Origin: SZUA-584 sp040768905
GTDB taxonomy: Bacteria; Bacillota; Clostridia; Christensenellales; SZUA-584
DNA: 64,000 nucleotides
Direction of reading: 5' to 3'
Assembly (NCBI GenBank): GCA_040768905.1
Contig: JAXGMA010000001.1
Location: forward strand, 1,364,001-1,428,000
The translations under genes were made by a program, and so were the position numbers. Within the stretch, counting starts at the first letter, position 1; every line of letters begins with the position of its first letter. The notes below the pieces were generated by a model. The model made no database searches. It was not told where the DNA came from and was given only the letters and a program-made list of their open reading frames with translations. Positions 1 through 7,621 of this stretch are shown piece after piece.

Positions 1-1
1 G

Positions 2-103
2 GTGCGCCAGGAAGGCGCCATCGTGAACAAGGCCGCTTATATGGCCTTTGGAATCGATCTGGAAGGCCGCAAGGACGTTTTGGGCGTGTGTTCTACAACC
101 TAA
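2..103 (+). pseudogene. IS256-family transposase remnant, 5' end off window
   Basis: The open frame enters from the left edge and stops at TAA 101-103. It reads like the segment of IS256/mutator-type transposases after the first catalytic Asp (NKAAYMAFGIDLEGRKDVLG). Intact family members continue for over 200 residues from here (GMW-GENE-like). This one ends four residues after VLGV with an unrelated tail (CSTT), so the homology breaks at about position 90. I read it as the truncated remnant of an insertion sequence; the rest may lie upstream of the window or be lost. The fragment is short, but the motif is characteristic. Confidence 0.7.
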
Positions 104-113
104 ACACTCAGAA

Positions 114-770
114 TTACATATTAGAAACAACCTGTTCAATACAATCTGCCAACACTAAATCGACTTCTATATGTTTTGTACTGTTGCCAGGATCAGCTTC
201 TTTTTTGTCGATTTCACGAACAGCTTCAATCATCCAATTACACGCCATTTCAGAAGATATTTTCCCCGTGTCAACAACAAGGTCAAACCAGTTTGTGTCA
301 TAGACATCGACTCTGTGAAATGTTTTGTAAAAACTCTCTCTGGCCTTGTCTTTCGACATGACGAGCTCCTCTGCTTGAGACTGGCTGATGCTCTTAAAAT
401 TTGCAACATTATTGACGCGTTGATTAAACGGTGCCTTTATACGAACGCTTATCACATCGCTGAATTTACAAAGACTGACGAACGCTCCTCTGCCAAGCAC
501 AACACAATTCCCTCTTTTAGCAAATGCAAGAATTATATTGTTGAGATGGACAACAGTTCTTCGTAGATTTTCATCGAACCTGCCCCAAAGTGTCATGGGT
601 TTTTCCAAAACGTCATCCAAGTTTATCATTCCATATTGCATCAAGACTTTTTCTATGAGTTCTTTGTCCACAACTACGTAGTCAAGTTCTTTTGCGACTT
701 TTGCTGCAAATGGCTTACTTAAAGAAGGGGCTTCACTTCCATATTCTCGAGACATTGCAATCACAGCCAT
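114..770 (-). CDS. cytidylate kinase-like family protein
   Basis: A 218-residue protein resembling the cytidylate kinase-like family (Cytidylate_kin2), small P-loop proteins of mostly unknown substrate found in Clostridia. The N-terminus (AVIAMSREYGS), followed by an amphipathic helix and a VVVDKELIE motif, matches the family, whose usual start is ITISRxYGSGGRxI. The glycine-rich phosphate loop is changed here: GSGG is GSEAPS at residues 11-16. The later RRTVVHLNN, CVVLGRGAF and KDKARESFYKTF segments (normally GRGAD and D-x-x-R-xxY) are kept in part. An AAGGAGG about 8 bases upstream of ATG 770-768 decides the start; an ATG seven codons upstream lacks such a site. It stands alone between two mobile-element remnants. 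Nucleotide-kinase activity is uncertain because of the altered loop. Confidence 0.75.
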   Translation of the reverse strand: MAVIAMSREYGSEAPSLSKPFAAKVAKELDYVVVDKELIEKVLMQYGMINLDDVLEKPMTLWGRFDENLRRTVVHLNNIILAFAKRGNCVVLGRGAFVSLCKFSDVISVRIKAPFNQRVNNVANFKSISQSQAEELVMSKDKARESFYKTFHRVDVYDTNWFDLVVDTGKISSEMACNWMIEAVREIDKKEADPGNSTKHIEVDLVLADCIEQVVSNM

Positions 771-1015
771 CTTATATCCCTCCTTAATCATTTATACGTA
801 TATTATAACATTATTAATTAAGTAATTCAATTTAACTGTAATATTTATAAAACAACTTCCCAAACCCATTATGCCATACAGACTCCTGCATAGTCTTAAA
901 AGTTATGGAGCCTTCAAGCTCATTATAAAGTAAACACTTGTGTCGTAAAGCGGCCACAACAGTTCTATCCTACAAATTTTCATCTCATCAACTCATCATC
1001 CCCCGCATCGCCTCT

Positions 1016-1190
1016 TCAGCCCCCTTTAGCCGCCTGCTTCATGACATCGCTCGTCACGCCCCTGTAATATGCCAAGCGTGGTCGATATGTCCTTGTGCCT
1101 GAGGAATTCCTGCACGACCCTTGGATTGACGCCGCGCTCCAGCATCATAGTAGCAAACGTGTGCCTGAACTGATGAAACGTGCTCCAGCC
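1016..1190 (-). pseudogene. tyrosine recombinase (phage/ICE integrase) C-terminal remnant, frameshifted
   Basis: The reverse strand encodes the C-terminal catalytic block of a tyrosine recombinase: HQFRHTFATMMLERGVN, then VVQEFLRHKDISTT. The H-x-x-R box and the second catalytic His region are visible. After TTLGI the frame shifts near 1060-1070. The expected ending (IYTG, then VTSDVMKQAAKGG and a stop at 1016-1018) is found only in a neighbouring frame, so the catalytic Tyr is destroyed. Upstream of about 1190 no integrase sequence continues, and the leuB terminator begins there. It is the stub of an integrated element, not a functional gene. Confidence 0.75.
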
Positions 1191-1205
1191 GCTTACAACG
1201 CACAC

Positions 1206-1231
1206 AAAAAGAGCGCCCAACCGAGCGCCCT
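1206..1231 (-). terminator. intrinsic terminator after leuB
   Basis: On the minus strand AGGGCGCT pairs with GGCGCTCT (8 bp, two wobbles) around the loop CGGTTG, followed by TTTTTG. It lies 31 bases past the leuB stop and abuts the integrase remnant. Confidence 0.75.
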
Positions 1232-1261
1232 TTGTATTTCATATCATCGGTATCCTGCTGC

Positions 1262-2317
1262 TTACAGGTAGCCCACGACCATGTCGCCGATCTGCGTTGT
1301 CGAATAGCCCATCTTGCCGACCGACATGCTCTTGATGTCGTTTTTGACGGCCTTCATGATGGCATCTTCGATGGCTTTGGCCGCCTGCTCTTCCCCAAGC
1401 TGCTCAAGCATCATCTGCCCGGAGGCGATCGCCGCCAGCGGGTTGATCACATTCTGGCCGGTATACTTGGGCGCGGACCCGCCGATGGGTTCATACATGG
1501 AGACGCCCTGCGGGTTGATGTTGCCGCCCGCTGCGATGCCCATGCCGCCCTGTATCACTGCGCCTAAGTCCGTGATAATGTCGCCGAACATGTTGTCCGT
1601 CACGATCACGTCAAAAAACTCAGGGTTCTTCACCATCCACATGCATGTGGCATCCACATGCGCGTAATCGGTCTGCACGTCCGGGTATTCTTTGGCCACT
1701 TCATAGAACGTTCTTTCCCAAAGGTCAAACGCATACGTTAAAACATTGGTCTTGCCGCACAGTGTCAGTTTCTTTCTCTTGTTTCTCTTCCTTGTATACT
1801 CAAACGCGAACCGCAGGCACCTTTCCACGCCTTTGCGTGTGTTGATGGATTCCTGCAAAGCCACTTCATCGGGTGTGTTTTTCTTCAAAAATCCGCCTGA
1901 CCCGGTGTAGAGCCCTTCTGTGTTTTCACGCACCACCACAAAATCGATATCGTCCGGCCCTTTGTCTTTGAGCGGTGTTTCCACGCCTTCATACAGCTTG
2001 ACCGGCCGCAAATTGATATACTGGTCGAGCGTAAAGCGCAGGCTCAGCAGGATGCCTTTTTCCAATATCCCCGGCTTGACATCCGGATGCCCGATCGCTC
2101 CGAGAAGGATGGCCTGCTTGGATTTGATTTTCGCAAGATCCTCATCGGTCACAAGCTCTCCCGTTTTTAAGTATCTGTCTCCACCGAGGTCAAAATGCTC
2201 AAGTTCCATGCCGAACCCGAATTTGCTGCTGGCCGCTTTTAAGACTTTAAGGCTCTCATCGACGACTTCGGGGCCTGTGCCGTCTCCGGGGACCACTCCG
2301 ATATTGTATGTTTTCAT
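1262..2317 (-). CDS. leuB: 3-isopropylmalate dehydrogenase (isocitrate/isopropylmalate dehydrogenase family)
   Basis: A 351-residue NAD-dependent beta-decarboxylating dehydrogenase. It begins with the family signature GVVPGDGTGPEV and carries VVVRENTEGLYTG (substrate loop), KTNVLTYAFDLW, the metal/substrate site DNMFGDIITDLG, and the C-terminal cofactor loop GSAPKYTGQNVINPLA. The expected reaction is oxidation and decarboxylation of 3-isopropylmalate in leucine synthesis. The RENTEG form is not the classical E. coli LeuB loop, so related substrates (tartrate/malate, homoisocitrate) cannot be excluded. AAAGGAG lies just upstream of the ATG. It is monocistronic here: no leuA, leuC or leuD is in the window, and I found no T-box in the roughly 290-base upstream gap. 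Confidence 0.8.
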   Translation of the reverse strand: MKTYNIGVVPGDGTGPEVVDESLKVLKAASSKFGFGMELEHFDLGGDRYLKTGELVTDEDLAKIKSKQAILLGAIGHPDVKPGILEKGILLSLRFTLDQYINLRPVKLYEGVETPLKDKGPDDIDFVVVRENTEGLYTGSGGFLKKNTPDEVALQESINTRKGVERCLRFAFEYTRKRNKRKKLTLCGKTNVLTYAFDLWERTFYEVAKEYPDVQTDYAHVDATCMWMVKNPEFFDVIVTDNMFGDIITDLGAVIQGGMGIAAGGNINPQGVSMYEPIGGSAPKYTGQNVINPLAAIASGQMMLEQLGEEQAAKAIEDAIMKAVKNDIKSMSVGKMGYSTTQIGDMVVGYL

Positions 2318-2561
2318 ATGTTTTGCTCCTTTAAAGCTTTGATCTGCTGGTATTGGTATCCGTCCCTTAAATGCCTTATGTATGCCGCCCGGAACGGCTT
2401 TGGCAGGCGCAGGCAGCCTTAGGCAGTCACACGCGTTTTGGCTGCTTTTTTACGGGATCATACTGCGTCTTAAAATATCGCTTTATACGCCTATATTGGC
2501 TGAATTATGGCTTTATGGCCTTCTTGTACCTATATATTCTGCGTTATCTCTCCATGAATGC

Positions 2562-2597
2562 AATAAAATAGCTGCTGCTTTTATTTTCACAGCAGCT
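2562..2597 (-). terminator. terminator after tRNA-Pro
   Basis: On the minus strand AGCTGCTG and CAGCAGCT form a perfect 8-bp stem around an AT-rich loop, followed by ATTTTATT. It starts 14 bases past the tRNA 3' end. Confidence 0.75.
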
Positions 2598-2610
2598 TAT
2601 TGCACGCTTT

Positions 2611-2687
2611 TGGTCTGGGTGAGAGGAATTGAACCTCCGGCCTCTTGAACCCCATTCAAGCGCGCTACCAAGCTGCGCCACACCCAG
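2611..2687 (-). tRNA. tRNA-Pro (anticodon GGG)
   Basis: A cloverleaf can be drawn on the minus strand. The acceptor stem is CTGGGTG/CACCCAG, the D arm GCGC-agcttggta-GCGC, the anticodon stem CTTGA/TCAAG with loop ATGGGGT (anticodon GGG at loop positions 3-5), and the T arm GGAGG-TTCAATT-CCTCT. The discriminator is A and the 3' CCA is encoded (2611-2613). It is 77 nt long including CCA, and an intrinsic terminator follows. Confidence 0.93.
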
Positions 2688-2795
2688 ATGCTGATTCGTT
2701 ACAACGGTAATTATATTAGCATTTAATGCACTCAATGTCAATTTAAAAAGCTTTGCGTCACGTAAAACCGTAAACCGTCACCACATATATCCACA

Positions 2796-2817
2796 TAGGA
2801 TAATTTTAATTATCCTA
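2796..2817. repeat. perfect palindrome upstream of the exopolysaccharide cassette
   Basis: TAGGATAATT and AATTATCCTA form 10-bp arms separated by TT. It lies 147 bases upstream of the deacetylase-GH16 start. There is no T-run on either side, so a simple terminator is unlikely. It could be an operator for a dimeric regulator or a weak bidirectional hairpin. Confidence 0.6.
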
Positions 2818-2964
2818 CATATTTGAGCGCTGCAAAACATATTTTTAAAAGAATCAAAAAATCACAGGGTACGCAAATAAAAGAGCTGGTGGTTTTTCGC
2901 AGGAACCGCCAATATTGTTTATTTTTTCATTGTTTGGGGAAACTTTAGAATCAGGAGTGCACAA

Positions 2965-4962
2965 ATGAAAAACAATAAAACGACCGGACTGCTGTTGATC
3001 GCTGTTATCGCCATGACACTTTTGCTGAATATTCAGTTTTATTTTTTTGCAGAAGACCATACCCAGGATGATACTTCAGCAGTCTCAAAACAAACCCTTG
3101 CTGATCTTCAAAATGATGAGCCTCTGCTGTGCGACTCACATCAAACCTATCTGAAAAGTCTCGAACAACAATTTGATCGCCGTACAAGAATAGACGATTT
3201 TAATGATCCAGACCTTTGGACAGGGTCAAAAAATGAAGCTACCCAAACCGGCCTTTTCAGGTTTTCATGCACAGACAGCCAAGCCTTTATTCAAAGAAAA
3301 TTTGACGGGTTTTTGCAGCTGCAGTCTTATTTATATTTTGATCTCGATATCGATGGCTTTGAAAATATCGAGTGGGCCGTTGTCTACTTCATGGAGGATC
3401 TGAGTTATTCAAATTATTTTGAGTGCAATCTGCTGCCTCTGTTATCTGAAGGCAAAAGCAATACGCTGATCAATAAAAAAGACTTCATCATAGGCTCAGG
3501 CGTTCCTGACTGGAGCAGGATCAGCACGATAAAAATGGCCTTTAAAACCGCCAAAGGTAAAAAATCTCATGTGTCGGTGGAAGAAATAAGCACCTATGAT
3601 GCGCAGCCTCTTTGCAGTATATGGTTTGACGACGGCTGGCTTTCAACATACAGCCAAGCCTATCCGCAAATGAGGGCCAAAAACTTAAAAGGCATCATCT
3701 CAGTCGTCAGTTCACAAGTCGGCTATCCCAGTTTTTGCAATGAAGAGCAGCTTAAGGAATTGTATGATAGCGGGTGGGATCTTGTTAATCACAGCTACAG
3801 CCATAAGAATCTTGTAGATATAAAAACCGATGAAGCTGAACATGAGATCGCAGCCTGTAAGCAATATCTTGAATCAAAAGGGTTCTCGCGGGCGGCTGAT
3901 CATTTTGTGCCTCCCTACTGCGCGACCAATGATGATGTGGACGAAATCATCAAAAAATACGCCGCAACTTCAAGGCCTGTTTGGAGCAAGTTTAACTATC
4001 TTCCCATATATGAGCCGGGGCAACTCGGGTTTATGGAGGTCACCAACGAAACATCGCCGCAAACCGTCAAGGAATGGATCGATACGGCTGTCGAAAACGG
4101 TTTGTGGCTGGTCCTTATGTTTCATTCTCTGGAATCCCCGGCAGAGCTGTCAACACAGTATGACGCGCAAAGCTTTAGCGAAATCATAGCCTATTTGGAC
4201 GAAAAGAAATCGCAAATCAAGTGCGTGACGCTATCGGATTTGCTGGATACGGACACCCTGCTGGAACCTTCTTGTTCAAATAATACTGAAAGTTCCGGAG
4301 AATGGCAGCTTGTCTGGGAAGATCATTTCAACGGCACATCACTGGAGCAGGAAACTTGGAATGTTGTCAGCGCTAAGCCTTTCGCAAACAATGAGCTGCA
4401 AACCTACCGGAAAGAGAATGTCAGCATCGCCGATGGCTTTATGCAAATACAAAGTAATTATGCTGATAAAACCTATTTTTCAGGTGCTGTGACCACAGAC
4501 AGCAAAAAACTGCTGCAGTATGGAAAACTTGAGATAAGGGCAAAGCTGCCTTACGGCAAAGGAATTTTCCCCGCCATTTGGCTCAAGCCGTCATCCGGAG
4601 ATGTTCTACCTGAGATAGATATTGTTGAGTTTTTAGGCCATGAGCCAGACAGCCTTTGGCATGTTTTTCACTACGAAAAAGATGGCCGGAAAGAAGCCTA
4701 CACCTACAATCATAAAGCCAAGAGTTTCATAGATGATTTCCACGTTTTCTCGATTGAATGGTCAAAACAGCGCATGCGCTGGTTTGTTGACGGCATCGAA
4801 ACATTCGCGGTAGACAGCCATATTCCGGCGTGCAAAATGTATCTTTATATCAATACCGCTGTAGGCGGAGACTGGCCGGGCGATCCCGACCGGCAAACCA
4901 ATTTCCCGCAGACTTTTCTTATAGATTATGTGAAATATTTTTCAAGGAGTGAAAACAAATGA
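2965..4962 (+). CDS. membrane-anchored polysaccharide deacetylase / GH16 glycoside hydrolase fusion
   Basis: A 665-residue extracellular two-enzyme protein. Residues 8-28 form an uncleaved-looking signal anchor. Residues about 75-205 look like a beta-sandwich (DDFNDPDLWTG, then QSYLYFDLDIDG). Residues 215-420 are a NodB-type deacetylase: WFDDG with Asp 222/223, the metal box HSYSH at 276-280, PPYCATND, and LMFHSL near the end. Residues 434-660 are a GH16 lyase/hydrolase fold with the catalytic EIDIVE box (Glu550, Asp552, Glu555) and a typical DYVKYF end. AGGAG lies 7 bases before ATG. The stop overlaps the next gene's start (ATGA), so the two are translationally coupled. Inference: it trims and deacetylates the polymer made by the downstream synthase, like PgaB or PelA but with a GH16 domain. 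The substrate (glucan or amino sugar) cannot be told from sequence. Confidence 0.88.
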   Translation: MKNNKTTGLLLIAVIAMTLLLNIQFYFFAEDHTQDDTSAVSKQTLADLQNDEPLLCDSHQTYLKSLEQQFDRRTRIDDFNDPDLWTGSKNEATQTGLFRFSCTDSQAFIQRKFDGFLQLQSYLYFDLDIDGFENIEWAVVYFMEDLSYSNYFECNLLPLLSEGKSNTLINKKDFIIGSGVPDWSRISTIKMAFKTAKGKKSHVSVEEISTYDAQPLCSIWFDDGWLSTYSQAYPQMRAKNLKGIISVVSSQVGYPSFCNEEQLKELYDSGWDLVNHSYSHKNLVDIKTDEAEHEIAACKQYLESKGFSRAADHFVPPYCATNDDVDEIIKKYAATSRPVWSKFNYLPIYEPGQLGFMEVTNETSPQTVKEWIDTAVENGLWLVLMFHSLESPAELSTQYDAQSFSEIIAYLDEKKSQIKCVTLSDLLDTDTLLEPSCSNNTESSGEWQLVWEDHFNGTSLEQETWNVVSAKPFANNELQTYRKENVSIADGFMQIQSNYADKTYFSGAVTTDSKKLLQYGKLEIRAKLPYGKGIFPAIWLKPSSGDVLPEIDIVEFLGHEPDSLWHVFHYEKDGRKEAYTYNHKAKSFIDDFHVFSIEWSKQRMRWFVDGIETFAVDSHIPACKMYLYINTAVGGDWPGDPDRQTNFPQTFLIDYVKYFSRSENK

Positions 4963-6350
4963 TATACCTTGGGCTTGCGATGTTCCTGCTTTATTTGATC
5001 TTTAAAATACTTTATATTTTTTATCCATTATGCAGCAAAAATCACTCCGTCTTGACGGATAAAGTCAGCTGTTATAAAAGCTTTGCTTTATTGATACCTG
5101 CTTATAATGAAGAACACGTAATCCTCAATTGCATCAATTCGCTCAAAGTTCTGCCCTATCCCAATTACCGTGTTTATATTATCGATGACGGTTCTGCAGA
5201 TAAAACGATTGAGATCTTAAGCAAACATCTTCTTTTGATGCCGGCCAGAATAAAAGAGGATGTTCGTCTTCAATACCAACCCATACTTGCCAAATACCGT
5301 TCCGGGGTGTTTCCACATATCTACGTGATCAGCAAAAAAAACGGGGGCAAAGCGGATTCACTTAACGCTGGCATTGCCTGTTGCAGGCAGGAGATCGTCA
5401 TCACGCTTGATGCAGACTGTATGCTCAAAGAAGATGCCCTGAGCACAATGAACAAGGTTTTTCAGAATGAAAAAGTTGTGGCGGCTGGAGGGACTGTCCA
5501 CATCACGCAGAGCATCAGCGCCTGCGCCAGACAAAATCTTGTTTTCGGATTGAAAAACCTGATCAAATACCAGGTCATGCAGTATTTAAATGCTTTTTAT
5601 CTGCAGAAATTCACTCAGTCATGTTTCCGATCATTGGTGGTGATCTCGGGTGCTTACGGCGCCTTTGCAAGAAATCTTTTAATCACGCTCGGCGGTTACC
5701 GCAGATCAGTCGGCGAGGACATGGACATCACTCTGAAAATCCATCAATTCTTAAAATCAAAAAAAAATAAATATATCATGACATATGTCCCGCAAAGTGT
5801 TTGCTACACCGAATGTCCTGAAAGCATCAAAAACCTGACAAAACAGCGGATACGCTGGCAGAAGGCCATCATTGATTGCACGGTAAACTATGGCTGCAAG
5901 ATGTTCCGTCAATTCAATCCGGGGATCTCCTTTTTCTTTACGGTCGATTATTTTTTTCTCGGCACACTGACATGTTTTATTTTCCTGCTGACACCGCTCA
6001 GTATTATCCTTGGGAGTCAGGTATCTTATCTTTTGATCGCGCTTTTTTCAACAGACATCATATTGGGCATTATCGAGTGTATCATATCGAAAAAAGTGGC
6101 GGCGCGATACAATTTTAAATTTTCAAAAAATGACTCTGTCAGGCTCGGCCTTTTTATCGGGTTGAAAATGTTCATATTTAAGTTCCTCAACATTTTCTTT
6201 ACAGTCATCGGAACGCTTTGTTATTTCTCAAGCAAAGACCGATGGAACAAAGCCGAAAGGCTTGGCAGGTGTTTTGCCGGAACCGATAAAAGCTTTAAGG
6301 ACAACACTGAAGGCTTAAAAAGTGCAGCCTCCTCTGTAAACAACAGCTGA
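4959..6350 (+). CDS. processive family 2 glycosyltransferase (exopolysaccharide synthase)
   Basis: A 463-residue membrane glycosyltransferase of the cellulose/hyaluronan/poly-GlcNAc synthase type. One N-terminal helix (1-22) is followed by the cytosolic GT-A domain: IPAYNEE at 46-52, DDGSADKT near 76-83, NGGKADSLNAG near 128-138, DAD at 151-153 (UDP-sugar/metal), GED at 252-254 (catalytic base) and QRIRW at 296-300 (processivity). The C-terminal part (about 317-410) holds several hydrophobic helices that would form the translocation channel. The last about 30 residues are polar. It is coupled to the deacetylase-GH16 gene by a 4-nt overlap. Its 3' end overlaps the convergent ECF S-component gene by 36 nt. 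No PilZ domain or partner PgaD/IcaD-type gene is visible. Confidence 0.9.
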   Translation: MIYLGLAMFLLYLIFKILYIFYPLCSKNHSVLTDKVSCYKSFALLIPAYNEEHVILNCINSLKVLPYPNYRVYIIDDGSADKTIEILSKHLLLMPARIKEDVRLQYQPILAKYRSGVFPHIYVISKKNGGKADSLNAGIACCRQEIVITLDADCMLKEDALSTMNKVFQNEKVVAAGGTVHITQSISACARQNLVFGLKNLIKYQVMQYLNAFYLQKFTQSCFRSLVVISGAYGAFARNLLITLGGYRRSVGEDMDITLKIHQFLKSKKNKYIMTYVPQSVCYTECPESIKNLTKQRIRWQKAIIDCTVNYGCKMFRQFNPGISFFFTVDYFFLGTLTCFIFLLTPLSIILGSQVSYLLIALFSTDIILGIIECIISKKVAARYNFKFSKNDSVRLGLFIGLKMFIFKFLNIFFTVIGTLCYFSSKDRWNKAERLGRCFAGTDKSFKDNTEGLKSAASSVNNS

Positions 6351-6860
6351 CAGTCTCTCAAGAAGCTTATGCGACGGCGGCATCAGCAGCAAACCGGCAA
6401 TGAAATTGCCCGCGCAGTGCGCAAGATCAAAAGGTATCCCGCTGATCCAATAGGCAAGTGCCGCCGATGGCCCTCCGATAAAGAAGTAAGGTATGGCGCA
6501 TAGGGCTCCGAAAGAAAGGCCGTAGGCTGCCGAGATGAGCGCCCACAGCAGCACAGATTGCGATCGGCGAAGAAGCAACGCTATGCCGATCAGTATCGGC
6601 CACACATACAAATAATTGAGCCACCATAGTCCAAATCCATAAATCAGGCCCTGCACGATGATAAAAACAGCGACCGGATAGAAAGCCTGCTTTCCGAATA
6701 CGCGTGTGTACACAATGATCAGCATCGACACAAGCTCAATATTGGGGATGAAGGAAAGTGCAACCTGGGCGGCGATCAAGATCGCGCCCAGGAATGCAAA
6801 TGCGATAACTTTTCTGGCCGTCAGCTCTTTTTCACCAGCCAACGGTAAGCGTGATTTCAA
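6315..6860 (-). CDS. ECF transporter S component, cobalamin-regulated
   Basis: A hydrophobic protein of about 182 residues with five or six membrane helices, of the energy-coupling-factor substrate-binding (S) type. It would capture a vitamin-like solute and pair with a shared EcfA/A'/T module encoded elsewhere. The helices hold small-residue patches (ALISAAYGLSFGA, AHCAGNFIAGLLL) typical of S components. It follows the DUF4430 gene and sits behind the cobalamin riboswitch, so cobalamin or a precursor is the likely substrate (inference). The start is not certain. TTG 6860 has GGAG six bases before it and overlaps the upstream gene by 29 nt. ATG 6890 and TTG 6842 are alternatives with poorer sites. 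Confidence 0.78.
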   Translation of the reverse strand: MKSRLPLAGEKELTARKVIAFAFLGAILIAAQVALSFIPNIELVSMLIIVYTRVFGKQAFYPVAVFIIVQGLIYGFGLWWLNYLYVWPILIGIALLLRRSQSVLLWALISAAYGLSFGALCAIPYFFIGGPSAALAYWISGIPFDLAHCAGNFIAGLLLMPPSHKLLERLSAVVYRGGCTF

Positions 6861-7233
6861 ACCTGTCTCCGTCCTCGATCGGCGTAACATCCACGCCTGT
6901 CATCACCATTTCGCCGCCCTTTGTGAAGCACCACCATTCCTGGTTGTCCTCGTTTGCGGTCTGCCCGCCAACCGTTTTCACATATAGGCCGAATTCAGAT
7001 TCCTCCCCCTCGATCAATCCTTCCTGTTCCAGCGCACCGCGCAGGTACTCTGCATCAGTTGAGAAGTTTATCTGTTTTGTGCTTCCGTCCGCATAAGTCG
7101 TGGTGATGACAAGTTCCTTTTGCCCTTGTGCCGGCTTTGCAAGCCACTGTGTGTACACGATAGCGAAGGCTGCGATCAACACAGCCAGCACTGCGCATAC
7201 GAGGATAAGCGTTTTTTTGTTGGCCTTGTTCAT
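6832..7233 (-). CDS. DUF4430 (transcobalamin-like) membrane-anchored protein
   Basis: A 133-residue protein with an N-terminal signal anchor (about residues 8-29, ILVCAVLAVLIAAFAIV) and an extracellular DUF4430 domain. The domain features are YLRGALEQEGLIEGE, FGLYVKTVGG, a WWCF motif and the closing EDGDRFEITLTVGW. DUF4430 resembles the C-terminal domain of intrinsic factor/transcobalamin and is often found beside ECF S components. Expected role: to capture or hand over a corrinoid at the cell surface for the downstream S component. ATG follows AGGGGT at 7245-7240, and that site can be sequestered by the leader. It is the first gene of the riboswitch-controlled pair. Confidence 0.85.
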   Translation of the reverse strand: MNKANKKTLILVCAVLAVLIAAFAIVYTQWLAKPAQGQKELVITTTYADGSTKQINFSTDAEYLRGALEQEGLIEGEESEFGLYVKTVGGQTANEDNQEWWCFTKGGEMVMTGVDVTPIEDGDRFEITLTVGW

Positions 7234-7239
7234 AAAAAT

Positions 7240-7294
7240 ACCCCTTTCTAATCATTGATTCTTTTGAATCAATACAAAGAAAAAGGGCAGGGGT
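7240..7294 (-). promoter_or_regulatory. predicted SD-sequestering stem of the cobalamin leader
   Basis: In the transcript, ACCCCT (7294-7289) is an exact complement of the ribosome-binding AGGGGT (7245-7240) before the DUF4430 start. Between them lies a nested perfect hairpin (ATTGATTC/GAATCAAT). This is the expected layout for translational shut-off by the upstream aptamer. No U-run terminator is seen, so translation is the more likely control point. The alternative pairing is my inference. Confidence 0.5.
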
Positions 7295-7360
7295 TAAGCA
7301 AATAAATCAAGGTTATCTGCACATACGAACACCAAATCCTCGTGGCTCTTTGTATTGACA

Positions 7361-7525
7361 TTCAGGCAAGTCTTCTGACTTAGGCTTTTTCGCTTGGTTC
7401 TGCCTTCCCGGTTTCCCAGTGACATCGTTAGAAACAAGCTCCACCATACAGCGACGGGTTCGTGGGGTTTCCCCTCTTCCTTATTAAGCCAAGGATTTTT
7501 TTCATATAATCCTGCGGCGCCTGAA
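7361..7525 (-). ncRNA. cobalamin (B12) riboswitch aptamer
   Basis: The minus strand shows the B12-box and core landmarks in order. P1 arm TTCAGGC (7525-7519) pairs with GCCTGAA at the 3' end. TTAATAAGGAAG is followed by GGGGAAACCCC, then CCGTCGCTGTA, then GTCACTGGGAAACCGGGAAGG, then CCTAAGTCAGAAGACTTGCCTGA (the B12 box) ending at 7361. It lies between a consensus promoter and the DUF4430/ECF pair, which fits repression of uptake by adenosyl- or methylcobalamin. Confidence 0.92.
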
Positions 7526-7548
7526 GTGAATCCTATTCAATTGTATTC

Positions 7549-7577
7549 ATTATAGATAATTGTTTGCCTCCGTGCAA
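7549..7577 (-). promoter_or_regulatory. promoter of the cobalamin-riboswitch operon
   Basis: Minus-strand TTGCAC (7577-7572), a 17-base spacer and TATAAT (7554-7549) form a near-consensus sigma-A promoter. It would start transcription about 15-20 bases before the aptamer P1 stem. Confidence 0.7.
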
Positions 7578-7621
7578 GCTTTAAATAACGAATATTTTTT
7601 CTATTGGGGATCATGCGTGAT

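Noticed and set aside
1211..1230. Direct repeat GAGCGCCC x2 as a possible attachment or insertion footprint
   Set aside because: It is explained by the leuB terminator stem, whose arms resemble each other.
2318..2610. Possible T-box or leucine leader upstream of leuB
   Set aside because: No T-box core (AGGGTGGNACCGCG) or antiterminator hairpin is visible; the gap mainly holds the tRNA-Pro terminator and unremarkable sequence.
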